Positions 40,102 through 52,600 of a stretch of DNA of 64,000 bases are shown here, piece after piece. Position numbers and translations under genes: made by a program. Origin of the DNA: Moniliophthora roreri. Lineage: Eukaryota; Basidiomycota; Agaricomycetes; Agaricales; Marasmiaceae. Below the pieces are notes generated by a model. It had not been told where the DNA came from and searched no databases. It saw only the letters and a program-made list of their open reading frames with translations. Position 1 is the stretch's first letter. Every line of letters starts with the position of its first letter. The stretch is from positions 372,001-436,000 of the forward strand of contig LATX02000197.1 in assembly GCA_001466705.2 (NCBI GenBank). The letters are read 5' to 3'.

Positions 40102-41840
40102 TAATATGTCTAACTTAGAAAAGACCCAATTTTATTCATTTTACACTACTTTTGAATTGGAACACTTTAATATGACACCAGATAACGGGTAATAAGGACT
40201 AGAGTGAGCCCAGTCTGCTAGTCATTGCCTTACCTTGGAAAGTACAAAGAGCTATATGATATGCTATACAGAGGTGTCGAAGCTGTACTTCCTGACTTAT
40301 CTATGTATCAGATCCAAAACGGATCACTCCTGAAACCTGTAGAGAACCTAACTATGGCCCAATGAATGCATTAGCTAGTTAACCAAGCTCTCAAAGTGCT
40401 ATCAATGGGATTTTGATTTCTACTTTACTTTTCTATAATATCTGCAAAGTGCAATCTGCAGTCAAACAAGTACAGAGGTACTTAGAGGAGACATCAAAAC
40501 AGAAAGGCGACTTAGAACAGGAATGATCATAGAACAATCCTCCTCTGAAGTTAATATATGGATCAGAGTCAAAGCAGGCGATCTCTTAATAAAGAATTCA
40601 CCAGCAGCTAAACAATATGCGATAACCTAACTAGGTATAAGGTCATCTCAGAACGATGGAACTCACTTCTGAAGGACATCCACTACCTACAGACAGATCC
40701 CATGAGACATACAAAGAATATCTAAATGCATAAGAAGTCCTAAATAAGACTGAGCATGCACTGTCAAAGGAGATAGGAACAGTAACAGCATGTTCTGACC
40801 TTGGAAACTTTGGCATCTAGGCCTCTACTAATGTGAGGATACTGGAAAGGGAAATGCTGTAAAGAGACGGGATGGATACAGCCATCTGCTCATAGATACC
40901 TGACTTAGAAAAAGAGAAAATACAAATTATAGAGCCCAGAACACCTGGAAACATAGATACCTGCATGGATATGGTTGGATACTCTAGTGGCCAAACTCCA
41001 TGACATCTGAATATTCCCTCTTTTAGTATCTCCATCACTCATTTATCATTTCCTGAATTATTGGACATTATTTATATTTTTCTGTAGATATATTCCTTAG
41101 ACTGTATATAAGGACAGCTAGATATTCATACATACTCAAGTAACTCTGCCCCCTCCAATTGTGAATACATGAAGAGTTTGTTTGGTGTATAAATTTGTGT
41201 GCCATTCCAGTTTTGCTTCCTCACTACAGGCCCTGAAGATTGGTCCTGAGTGACTCCAGAGAGATAGACATCTGATAACGAACTTGCATTGTAAGAGATA
41301 AGAGTAACATCTTGAGTGCATTGTCATGCTCTTCTAAGAGAAACTTTACATCAAGAAGGAGCCTTGGGCACTTGGAGTGTGGCCTGTGTGTATCAGGTTG
41401 TGACACACTTAGAGTCTTAGCAAAGGGTGTGCCTGTGCTGAACTCTTTGTAGAAATTGGTCTAGAACCTTTTCCAGTACACTGTGTGCTGTAGTCATCTT
41501 GAAGAAGTCTTGAACTCCATAGGGTCAGACTATATCAGCTATTGAGTCTTTGTATGGGACTGTAGCTCTTGTGTTTGTGCTTTGTGCACTATGTTCTTTG
41601 TGTTTTGTATGTGTGTTTACCCAATAAACCCATTTTAAAAACCATCTATACTCCTCTGGAGGTGAACACTTTGAGGTAGAACACTTCAATAAGAGAGAAT
41701 CAACCTAGCTAAGAGTTTCATTGGCATTCTAAGTGCAGTAACTCTGATCACATCGATCCACACTTGCACAACAAACTGAGTTAGACTTTTGGAGGTTATC
41801 TTTTGGGTAGTTTTCTACTAGTCTTATCTTAGACAAATTA
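40102..41840 (-). repeat. 1.74-kb repeat R, copy in segment A (putative LTR of inner element)
   Basis: It starts TAATATGTCTAAC and ends AGACAAATTA, a short imperfect inverted pair. It nearly matches 47905-49657 and is more diverged from 53231-54980. Two copies flank the polyprotein, as LTRs would, but the ends are not TG...CA. It has a TATATAAGG word near 41108 and AATAAA near 41623, both on the plus strand. Confidence 0.6.
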
Positions 41841-43597
41841 TCGTTTCTAATGATTTGTTAGTGATGCTGCTCCTAAGATCAATTTGATCATACCAATCAT
41901 AATAGTCCGCTTTGTTTACGATGTAATCATTATAATTTTTGTCCCAATCTTCTTTGTCAAAGTCCCCTGTATTCAGGTTCTTCTCTCCATTTTTCTCTTG
42001 AGAATTTGCTTCTTCATCAAGAGGAACAACATCTGCAATATTGATCTTATCAGAAGATTCAATACAAGCTTGGACATTTGAAGAACCTTGAATAAACTTG
42101 GGTACTTCCAGTTGAGGATTATTAACCATTATGGAAGTAATGTTCATTCTTAGATCTGGCATTACTGGTTTTGGAGGCAGTGATGGTGCTTCAATATCTA
42201 TATTTGGGACCTCAAGGGTATCTCCTTTGAGATAGTAAGGAGTTTGAGGTCGAACAGGTTTGGGTTGGAAGAGTTTTTTATCTCCAAAGTGTTCTTTTAC
42301 CAGATTTCTGGCTTCCTGTTTGGTAATTTTCCTAAAGGTGTTTTTCCCAATATTGAATTCATAAGGTGGTGGAGTTGGCTCTTTGCCAAATTGGAACATT
42401 TTGTCACCAATTTTTACTTGTGGCAAAAGATTAGACTGGATTATGGAGAAGCATTTGGAAATATTACCAAAGAAGTCTTTAGTAGATTGCTGGTTCTTTT
42501 CCAATTCTTTTTGTATTGCCACTGATTCTTCCTTTGTTTTGATCTGAATATCATCAGCCATGGTTGCTGATCAATATGGTTGTTTCCCCATTCGTTTGTC
42601 AGTGACATCAGGGTGTTTAGCTTGGCAAACCGGTGAGTCACATCTGTGTTCAGCAGCTAATCCCTTGTCTTGGAACATTTGGGCAATCTTTTTTCACTGT
42701 TTCTGAAGTTCCTTTTCAGACTTCTTGACAATAGGACAATTTTGGAGTTCTTTAGGAAGCATTGTGCTCCAAGGATTTTTAGAATTAAGAGAATCCCAAG
42801 CTTTGTTGTTTCTTTCCTTGTTCAACCATGTTTCAGCATATTCTTTCTCCTTCTTCCAGAGGTCTTTAAGAAGAATTGGATTGTCTACTGAAGTAAGGGC
42901 TTCTGTAAATGGCTTTCTGATAGATTTTTTGTTAAAGCCATGTGGATTACATTTCGGTGGAAAGCTTTCTTGAGTAGAGTGAAACATGATTGGTTTGCAT
43001 GTTGCAGTGATGGGCCAATTATCTAGGTGATGTGGATAGTTGCATGTAACACAGAAGACTGTTTTAAAGTCTTGGTTTAGTTTGGGGGTTGGTGCTCCAG
43101 ACAGATTTGGTGTATCCCAATCAATATAGTCAATGGGATAATCACCAAATTTGAATAGTTCTCCAGCTTGAATTGTTGGACCATCTGGTCTTTCATGAAC
43201 CAATCCAGGAGCCATTTGATTATACATATACTCCCTCTTACTAAGGTATGTGATATGCCTTGGTAGTCCACTGGTGCAATGTTGGCAATCTTCTTTACAA
43301 ACTGCAGAGGGGTGATGATGGAATTCCATTTTACTGTAATTCCTCATATAGAGATTCTGTTCATTTGTCACAATGCAGTTTAGGATCTCCATAAGTGGTT
43401 CAATTGGGTTGTAGAGTCAGATCAAAGTGTTTCTGATCTGTGTAAAGAAGATCCAATATTTGTCACCAGTATCATCTCGATCAGCCATCTGCCAGAGTCC
43501 CATGCCACAAAATTCTGTATGGTGTTCATCTCGCCAAGTACATTTATGACAGGCTTCTGAGCAGAAAGAAATTGGGGTAGAATGAGAGGCGAAGAAA
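41824..43597 (-). pseudogene. Retroelement polyprotein, C-terminal half, segment A copy
   Basis: Minus-strand frames of 245 and 232 codons plus part of a third, identical in translation to those at 49641-51414 apart from the 49-base block. The last frame (MADDIQIKTKEES start) runs to a TAA at 41824 just inside repeat R. The copy is cut at its right end by an N. Confidence 0.7.
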
Positions 43598-43598
43598 N
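43598..43598. other. Single-N assembly join 2
   Basis: Sequence after the N restarts at the base equivalent to 41944, so about 1.65 kb is repeated head to tail across the join. Confidence 0.85.
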
Positions 43599-46500
43599 CC
43601 AATCTTCTTTGTCAAAGTCCCCTGTATTCAGGTTCTTCTCTCCATTTTTCTCTTGAGAATTTGCTTCTTCATCAAGAGGAACAACATCTGCAATATTGAT
43701 CTTATCAGAAGATTCAATACAAGCTTGGACATTTGAAGAACCTTGAATAAACTTGGGTACTTCCAGTTGAGGATTATTAACCATTATGGAAGTAATGTTC
43801 ATTCTTAGATCTGGCATTACTGGTTTTGGAGGCAGTGATGGTGCTTCAATATCTATATTTGGGACCTCAAGGGTATCTCCTTTGAGATAGTAAGGAGTTT
43901 GAGGTCGAACAGGTTTGGGTTGGAAGAGTTTTTTATCTCCAAAGTGTTCTTTTACCAGATTTCTGGCTTCCTGTTTGGTAATTTTCCTAAAGGTGTTTTT
44001 CCCAATATTGAATTCATAAGGTGGTGGAGTTGGCTCTTTGCCAAATTGGAACATTTTGTCACCAATTTTTACTTGTGGCAAAAGATTAGACTGGATTATG
44101 GAGAAGCATTTGGAAATATTACCAAAGAAGTCTTTAGTAGATTGCTGGTTCTTTTCCAATTCTTTTTGTATTGCCACTGATTCTTCCTTTGTTTTGATCT
44201 GAATATCATCAGCCATGGTTGCTGATCAATATGGTTGTTTCCCCATTCGTTTGTCAGTGACATCAGGGTGTTTAGCTTGGCAAACCGGTGAGTCACATCT
44301 GTGTTCAGCAGCTAATCCCTTGTCTTGGAACATTTGGGCAATCTTTTTTCACTGTTTCTGAAGTTCCTTTTCAGACTTCTTGACAATAGGACAATTTTGG
44401 AGTTCTTTAGGAAGCATTGTGCTCCAAGGATTTTTAGAATTAAGAGAATCCCAAGCTTTGTTGTTTCTTTCCTTGTTCAACCATGTTTCAGCATATTCTT
44501 TCTCCTTCTTCCAGAGGTCTTTAAGAAGAATTGGATTGTCTACTGAAGTAAGGGCTTCTGTAAATGGCTTTCTGATAGATTTTTTGTTAAAGCCATGTGG
44601 ATTACATTTCGGTGGAAAGCTTTCTTGAGTAGAGTGAAACATGATTGGTTTGCATGTTGCAGTGATGGGCCAATTATCTAGGTGATGTGGATAGTTGCAT
44701 GTAACACAGAAGACTGTTTTAAAGTCTTGGTTTAGTTTGGGGGTTGGTGCTCCAGACAGATTTGGTGTATCCCAATCAATATAGTCAATGGGATAATCAC
44801 CAAATTTGAATAGTTCTCCAGCTTGAATTGTTGGACCATCTGGTCTTTCATGAACCAATCCAGGAGCCATTTGATTATACATATACTCCCTCTTACTAAG
44901 GTATGTGATATGCCTTGGTAGTCCACTGGTGCAATGTTGGCAATCTTCTTTACAAACTGCAGAGGGGTGATGATGGAATTCCATTTTACTGTAATTCCTC
45001 ATATAGAGATTCTGTTCATTTGTCACAATGCAGTTTAGGATCTCCATAAGTGGTTCAATTGGGTTGTAGAGTCAGATCAAAGTGTTTCTGATCTGTGTAA
45101 AGAAGATCCAATATTTGTCACCAGTATCATCTCGATCAGCCATCTGCCAGAGTCCCATGCCACAAAATTCTGTATGGTGTTCATCTCGCCAAGTACATTT
45201 ATGACAGGCTTCTGAGCAGAAAGAAATTGGGGTAGAATGAGAGGCGAAGAAAGTCAATTGTGGAAACTTTGCATAAAGGTCTAATGCTTCTAAGAAGTCA
45301 ACAATAGCTGGTTGCTTCTTATAGTCATGTCTGAGTTCTTGAGCTCTATAGTGAATATAATCCTTTTTGGTTTCTATTAGGTCAAGAACTGTTTTTGCAA
45401 AGCAAGTCAATGCAAACAGTTTTGAATCAATAGATGGATTATTGTTTAGAAGCTCAATCTGGAATTTCATTTCCTTGGGCATAGGAATCATTGTTGGATT
45501 ATACTGAGCCTTCAGAATCTGAGCTTGGATTTTGGCTTCCATAAATTGCAACCATCTCCTTTGGGCATGACTATGGTTGGATTTGTGAGGTTGTTTGTTC
45601 TCAAATCTATTAATCAGATTACAAGGAACAGCTGACTCTGAAGTTTCAGTAGGAATAACATCTCATACCTGGTTAGGGTACTTATGTTTCATTAGATGTT
45701 TTCCAGATGGAAGGTTACTGAAAATATGCTCAAATGATTCTGATGGAAAAATATCCTCTATATTTATTTCCTCCTGGGTAATTGGAGGGGTTTTAGGAGG
45801 AATTTTATCCATTTGGACAATTGCAAAGGTTTGGCTAACTTGAAAATCTCTGTAGAGAAAAGCATATGCCTTCTCATCAATAGAGAGGCATACTAGTACT
45901 GCTTTTTGGAGAATTTTCTGTTTAGCAAAGGAATGGGAATGCATCTTGTAGCACTGTTTGCAAATATACCATGTTTTGCAATTTCGTCCAGTAATAAAGA
46001 TACTATAAATGGTTTTGTCTGGACTAGTGCAGAAGTGATTGACACATTTGACTGGAACTTTGCCTTCATCGGAAGATTTTTCCTCTTTTGGAGATTGAGG
46101 TTCTTCCTTTTGAGGCAAATCTGTGATCTCAGCCATCATGACTGAGATTGCTCCATTAGGCTTTTTCTCTTTTCTTTTCTTGTTTGACTTCTTCTTGTTG
46201 TTCTTCTTCCCATCAGATTTTTGTTGATTTTGTTGGGGTTGCGCAGGCTGTTTGCCTTTGTTTCCTTGGTTCCCAGTATTCTGGTTTTGATTATTACCAG
46301 AGTTTGGATTAGGGTTGTGTGGACGGAACTTCTTTTGTCCACTCCAATTTGGGCTCTTACTAGTGTATTGTTGGACACCAGAGATCCGAGTGGCATAAGC
46401 AGTGACCCCATCCATGTGTCATCTATTATATTCTTGTTTGATGAAAGGAAGGATATTGTCGAAAGTAAGATCCTTCCCTTTGTTGGGAATGAACATCTGG

Positions 46501-47061
46501 GTTTTAACTCCTTCATAGGACTTGGGAAGAGAGTTAAGAAGGAACATTGCCTGGAAATTTGACAGAACGGGGAAGTCGTTCTCTGTCAATTTCACAACAC
46601 ATTGTCTGATGAATTGGCACTATGATCGGGATTTTGGCCTTCAGCAGTGTGTGCCATAACAAGACCTTGAAAGTAGGTAAATACTTCTGGAAGGCTAGGT
46701 ACATCGTATTCAGCTTTCAAAGTGTCCCATGTTTCTTTAGCAGTAGTTTTGATAATCCACTGCAAAGTAGGACTCAATTTGAGCTGAAAAAGGCCAAGAG
46801 CTTGAGCATTGGAAGTTTTCCATTCTTTGACAAGTTCAAGATCAGGGGCAACGGCAGTAGCTCCAGTGCTGACAGTCTGAGGCATAGTATTGGTAAGGGC
46901 ATATGCCGCTTTAGCCAAATTAAAATATGCCAAGACCTTGCGCTTTCATTCTCTGAAGTCGTTACCATTGAAGATTGGAATAATGGATAATCCCAATGTA
47001 TTGCCAATAGAAGAATTATATACTGAAACTGGTTCAAGTATTTCCAAAGGATGGTAACTAT
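43599..47061 (-). pseudogene. Retroelement polyprotein, segment B copy
   Basis: It has the same frames and stops as the 49761-53223 copy: UBN2-type gag, Lys/Asn-rich linker, Cys/His motifs, and the start of the MADDIQ frame. The far C-terminus is missing at the N join. In this copy the stretch equivalent to 49837-49885 carries the same bases as segment A. Confidence 0.7.
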
Positions 47062-47782
47062 AAACTAGTAATATGTCTAACCTAGAAAAGACCCACTTTT
47101 ATTCATTCTACACTACTTTTGAGTTGGAATACTTTAATATGACACAAGATAATGGGTAATAAGGACTAGAGTGAGCCCAGTCTGCTAGTCATTGCCTTAG
47201 AGAAGCTATAGTACCTTGGAAAGTACAAAGAGCTATATGATACGCTATACAGAGGTATCGAAGCTGTACTTTCTGACTTATCTATGTATCAGATCCAAAC
47301 AGATCACTCCCGAAACCTGTAGGGAACCTAACTATGGCCCAATGAATGCATTAGCTAGTTAACCAAGTTCTCAAAGTGCTATTAATGGGATTTTAATTTC
47401 TACTTTACCTTTCTATGACATCTGCAAAGTGCAATCTGCAGTCAAACAGTACAGAAGGTACTTAGAGGGGACATCAAAACAGAAGGATGACTCAGAACTG
47501 GAACGATCATAGAACAATCCTCCTCTGAAGTCAATATATGGATCAGAGTCAAAGCAGGCGATCTCTTAATAAAGAATTCACCAGCAGCTAAACAATACGT
47601 AATAAGCTAACTAGGTATAAAGTCATCTCGGAATGATGGAAATCACTTCTGAAGGACCTCTACTACCTACAGACAGATACCCCAAGACATACGAAGAATA
47701 GCTAATGCACAAGAAGTCCTAAATAAGACTGAGCATGCACTGTCAAAGGAGATAGGAACAGTAACAGCATGTTCTGACCTTG

Positions 47783-47783
47783 N
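47783..47783. other. Single-N assembly join 3
   Basis: After the N the sequence restarts at the equivalent of 46950. The following 830 bases overlap the preceding 830, first identically and then with scattered differences. Confidence 0.85.
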
Positions 47784-47904
47784 ATTCTCTGAAGTCGTTA
47801 CCATTGAAGATTGGAATAATGGATAATCCCAATGTATTGCCAATAGAAGAATTATATACTGAAACTGGTTCAAGTATTTCCAAAGGATGGTAACTATAAA
47901 CTAG

Positions 47905-49657
47905 TAATATGTCTAACCTAGAAAAGACCCACTTTTATTCATTCTACACTACTTTTGAGTTGGAATACTTTAATATGACACAAGATAATGGGTAATAAGG
48001 ACTAGAGTGAGCCCAGTCTGCTAGTCATTGCCTTAGAGAAGCTATAGTACCTTGGAAAGTACAAAGAGCTATATGATATGCTATACAGAGGTGTCGAAGC
48101 TGTACTTCCTGACTTATCTATGTATCAGATCCAAAACGGATCACTCCTGAAACCTGTAGAGAACCTAACTATGGCCCAATGAATGCATTAGCTAGTTAAC
48201 CAAGCTCTCAAAGTGCTATCAATGGGATTTTGATTTCTACTTTACTTTTCTATAATATCTGCAAAGTGCAATCTGCAGTCAAACAAGTACAGAGGTACTT
48301 AGAGGAGACATCAAAACAGAAAGGCGACTTAGAACAGGAATGATCATAGAACAATCCTCCTCTGAAGTTAATATATGGATCAGAGTCAAAGCAGGCGATC
48401 TCTTAATAAAGAATTCACCAGCAGCTAAACAATATGCGATAACCTAACTAGGTATAAGGTCATCTCAGAACGATGGAACTCACTTCTGAAGGACATCCAC
48501 TACCTACAGACAGATCCCATGAGACATACAAAGAATATCTAAATGCATAAGAAGTCCTAAATAAGACTGAGCATGCACTGTCAAAGGAGATAGGAACAGT
48601 AACAGCATGTTCTGACCTTGGAAACTTTGGCATCTAGGCCTCTACTAATGTGAGGATACTGGAAAGGGAAATGCTGTAAAGAGACGGGATGGATACAGCC
48701 ATCTGCTCATAGATACCTGACTTAGAAAAAGAGAAAATACAAATTATAGAGCCCAGAACACCTGGAAACATAGATACCTGCATGGATATGGTTGGATACT
48801 CTAGTGGCCAAACTCCATGACATCTGAATATTCCCTCTTTTAGTATCTCCATCACTCATTTATCATTTCCTGAATTATTGGACATTATTTATATTTTTCT
48901 GTAGATATATTCCTTAGACTGTATATAAGGACAGCTAGATATTCATACATACTCAAGTAACTCTGCCCCCTCCAATTGTGAATACATGAAGAGTTTGTTT
49001 GGTGTATAAATTTGTGTGCCATTCCAGTTTTGCTTCCTCACTACAGGCCCTGAAGATTGGTCCTGAGTGACTCCAGAGAGATAGACATCTGATAACGAAC
49101 TTGCATTGTAAGAGATAAGAGTAACATCTTGAGTGCATTGTCATGCTCTTCTAAGAGAAACTTTACATCAAGAAGGAGCCTTGGGCACTTGGAGTGTGGC
49201 CTGTGTGTATCAGGTTGTGACACACTTAGAGTCTTAGCAAAGGGTGTGCCTGTGCTGAACTCTTTGTAGAAATTGGTCTAGAACCTTTTCCAGTACACTG
49301 TGTGCTGTAGTCATCTTGAAGAAGTCTTGAACTCCATAGGGTCAGACTATATCAGCTATTGAGTCTTTGTATGGGACTGTAGCTCTTGTGTTTGTGCTTT
49401 GTGCACTATGTTCTTTGTGTTTTGTATGTGTGTTTACCCAATAAACCCATTTTAAAAACCATCTATACTCCTCTGGAGGTGAACACTTTGAGGTAGAACA
49501 CTTCAATAAGAGAGAATCAACCTAGCTAAGAGTTTCATTGGCATTCTAAGTGCAGTAACTCTGATCACATCGATCCACACTTGCACAACAAACTGAGTTA
49601 GACTTTTGGAGGTTATCTTTTGGGTAGTTTTCTACTAGTCTTATCTTAGACAAATTA
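47905..49657 (-). repeat. 1.75-kb repeat R, left copy in segment C
   Basis: It would be the 3' LTR of the inner minus-strand element. Its first part matches the right-hand copy type and the rest matches the segment A copy, with a switch near 48070. Confidence 0.6.
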
Positions 49658-52600
49658 TCGTTTCTAATGATTTGTTAGTGATGCTGCTCCTAAGATCAAT
49701 TTGATCATACCAATCATAATAGTCCGCTTTGTTTACGATGTAATCATTATAATTTTTGTCCCAATCTTCTTTGTCAAAGTCCCCTGTATTCAGGTTCTTC
49801 TCTCCATTTTTCTCTTGAGAATTTGCTTCTTCATCATCTCCTTGTTGTAGACGTTATAACTAGAATAGTCTTCTAAGTTATGTTCCTTGGACATTTGAAG
49901 AACCTTGAATAAACTTGGGTACTTCCAGTTGAGGATTATTAACCATTATGGAAGTAATGTTCATTCTTAGATCTGGCATTACTGGTTTTGGAGGCAGTGA
50001 TGGTGCTTCAATATCTATATTTGGGACCTCAAGGGTATCTCCTTTGAGATAGTAAGGAGTTTGAGGTCGAACAGGTTTGGGTTGGAAGAGTTTTTTATCT
50101 CCAAAGTGTTCTTTTACCAGATTTCTGGCTTCCTGTTTGGTAATTTTCCTAAAGGTGTTTTTCCCAATATTGAATTCATAAGGTGGTGGAGTTGGCTCTT
50201 TGCCAAATTGGAACATTTTGTCACCAATTTTTACTTGTGGCAAAAGATTAGACTGGATTATGGAGAAGCATTTGGAAATATTACCAAAGAAGTCTTTAGT
50301 AGATTGCTGGTTCTTTTCCAATTCTTTTTGTATTGCCACTGATTCTTCCTTTGTTTTGATCTGAATATCATCAGCCATGGTTGCTGATCAATATGGTTGT
50401 TTCCCCATTCGTTTGTCAGTGACATCAGGGTGTTTAGCTTGGCAAACCGGTGAGTCACATCTGTGTTCAGCAGCTAATCCCTTGTCTTGGAACATTTGGG
50501 CAATCTTTTTTCACTGTTTCTGAAGTTCCTTTTCAGACTTCTTGACAATAGGACAATTTTGGAGTTCTTTAGGAAGCATTGTGCTCCAAGGATTTTTAGA
50601 ATTAAGAGAATCCCAAGCTTTGTTGTTTCTTTCCTTGTTCAACCATGTTTCAGCATATTCTTTCTCCTTCTTCCAGAGGTCTTTAAGAAGAATTGGATTG
50701 TCTACTGAAGTAAGGGCTTCTGTAAATGGCTTTCTGATAGATTTTTTGTTAAAGCCATGTGGATTACATTTCGGTGGAAAGCTTTCTTGAGTAGAGTGAA
50801 ACATGATTGGTTTGCATGTTGCAGTGATGGGCCAATTATCTAGGTGATGTGGATAGTTGCATGTAACACAGAAGACTGTTTTAAAGTCTTGGTTTAGTTT
50901 GGGGGTTGGTGCTCCAGACAGATTTGGTGTATCCCAATCAATATAGTCAATGGGATAATCACCAAATTTGAATAGTTCTCCAGCTTGAATTGTTGGACCA
51001 TCTGGTCTTTCATGAACCAATCCAGGAGCCATTTGATTATACATATACTCCCTCTTACTAAGGTATGTGATATGCCTTGGTAGTCCACTGGTGCAATGTT
51101 GGCAATCTTCTTTACAAACTGCAGAGGGGTGATGATGGAATTCCATTTTACTGTAATTCCTCATATAGAGATTCTGTTCATTTGTCACAATGCAGTTTAG
51201 GATCTCCATAAGTGGTTCAATTGGGTTGTAGAGTCAGATCAAAGTGTTTCTGATCTGTGTAAAGAAGATCCAATATTTGTCACCAGTATCATCTCGATCA
51301 GCCATCTGCCAGAGTCCCATGCCACAAAATTCTGTATGGTGTTCATCTCGCCAAGTACATTTATGACAGGCTTCTGAGCAGAAAGAAATTGGGGTAGAAT
51401 GAGAGGCGAAGAAAGTCAATTGTGGAAACTTTGCATAAAGGTCTAATGCTTCTAAGAAGTCAACAATAGCTGGTTGCTTCTTATAGTCATGTCTGAGTTC
51501 TTGAGCTCTATAGTGAATATAATCCTTTTTGGTTTCTATTAGGTCAAGAACTGTTTTTGCAAAGCAAGTCAATGCAAACAGTTTTGAATCAATAGATGGA
51601 TTATTGTTTAGAAGCTCAATCTGGAATTTCATTTCCTTGGGCATAGGAATCATTGTTGGATTATACTGAGCCTTCAGAATCTGAGCTTGGATTTTGGCTT
51701 CCATAAATTGCAACCATCTCCTTTGGGCATGACTATGGTTGGATTTGTGAGGTTGTTTGTTCTCAAATCTATTAATCAGATTACAAGGAACAGCTGACTC
51801 TGAAGTTTCAGTAGGAATAACATCTCATACCTGGTTAGGGTACTTATGTTTCATTAGATGTTTTCCAGATGGAAGGTTACTGAAAATATGCTCAAATGAT
51901 TCTGATGGAAAAATATCCTCTATATTTATTTCCTCCTGGGTAATTGGAGGGGTTTTAGGAGGAATTTTATCCATTTGGACAATTGCAAAGGTTTGGCTAA
52001 CTTGAAAATCTCTGTAGAGAAAAGCATATGCCTTCTCATCAATAGAGAGGCATACTAGTACTGCTTTTTGGAGAATTTTCTGTTTAGCAAAGGAATGGGA
52101 ATGCATCTTGTAGCACTGTTTGCAAATATACCATGTTTTGCAATTTCGTCCAGTAATAAAGATACTATAAATGGTTTTGTCTGGACTAGTGCAGAAGTGA
52201 TTGACACATTTGACTGGAACTTTGCCTTCATCGGAAGATTTTTCCTCTTTTGGAGATTGAGGTTCTTCCTTTTGAGGCAAATCTGTGATCTCAGCCATCA
52301 TGACTGAGATTGCTCCATTAGGCTTTTTCTCTTTTCTTTTCTTGTTTGACTTCTTCTTGTTGTTCTTCTTCCCATCAGATTTTTGTTGATTTTGTTGGGG
52401 TTGCGCAGGCTGTTTGCCTTTGTTTCCTTGGTTCCCAGTATTCTGGTTTTGATTATTACCAGAGTTTGGATTAGGGTTGTGTGGACGGAACTTCTTTTGT
52501 CCACTCCAATTTGGGCTCTTACTAGTGTATTGTTGGACACCAGAGATCCGAGTGGCATAAGCAGTGACCCCATCCATGTGTCATCTATTATATTCTTGTT

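Noticed and set aside
49837..49885. Ordinary small inversion
   Set aside because: The reverse complement of the sister sequence does not match; only the non-reversed complement does.
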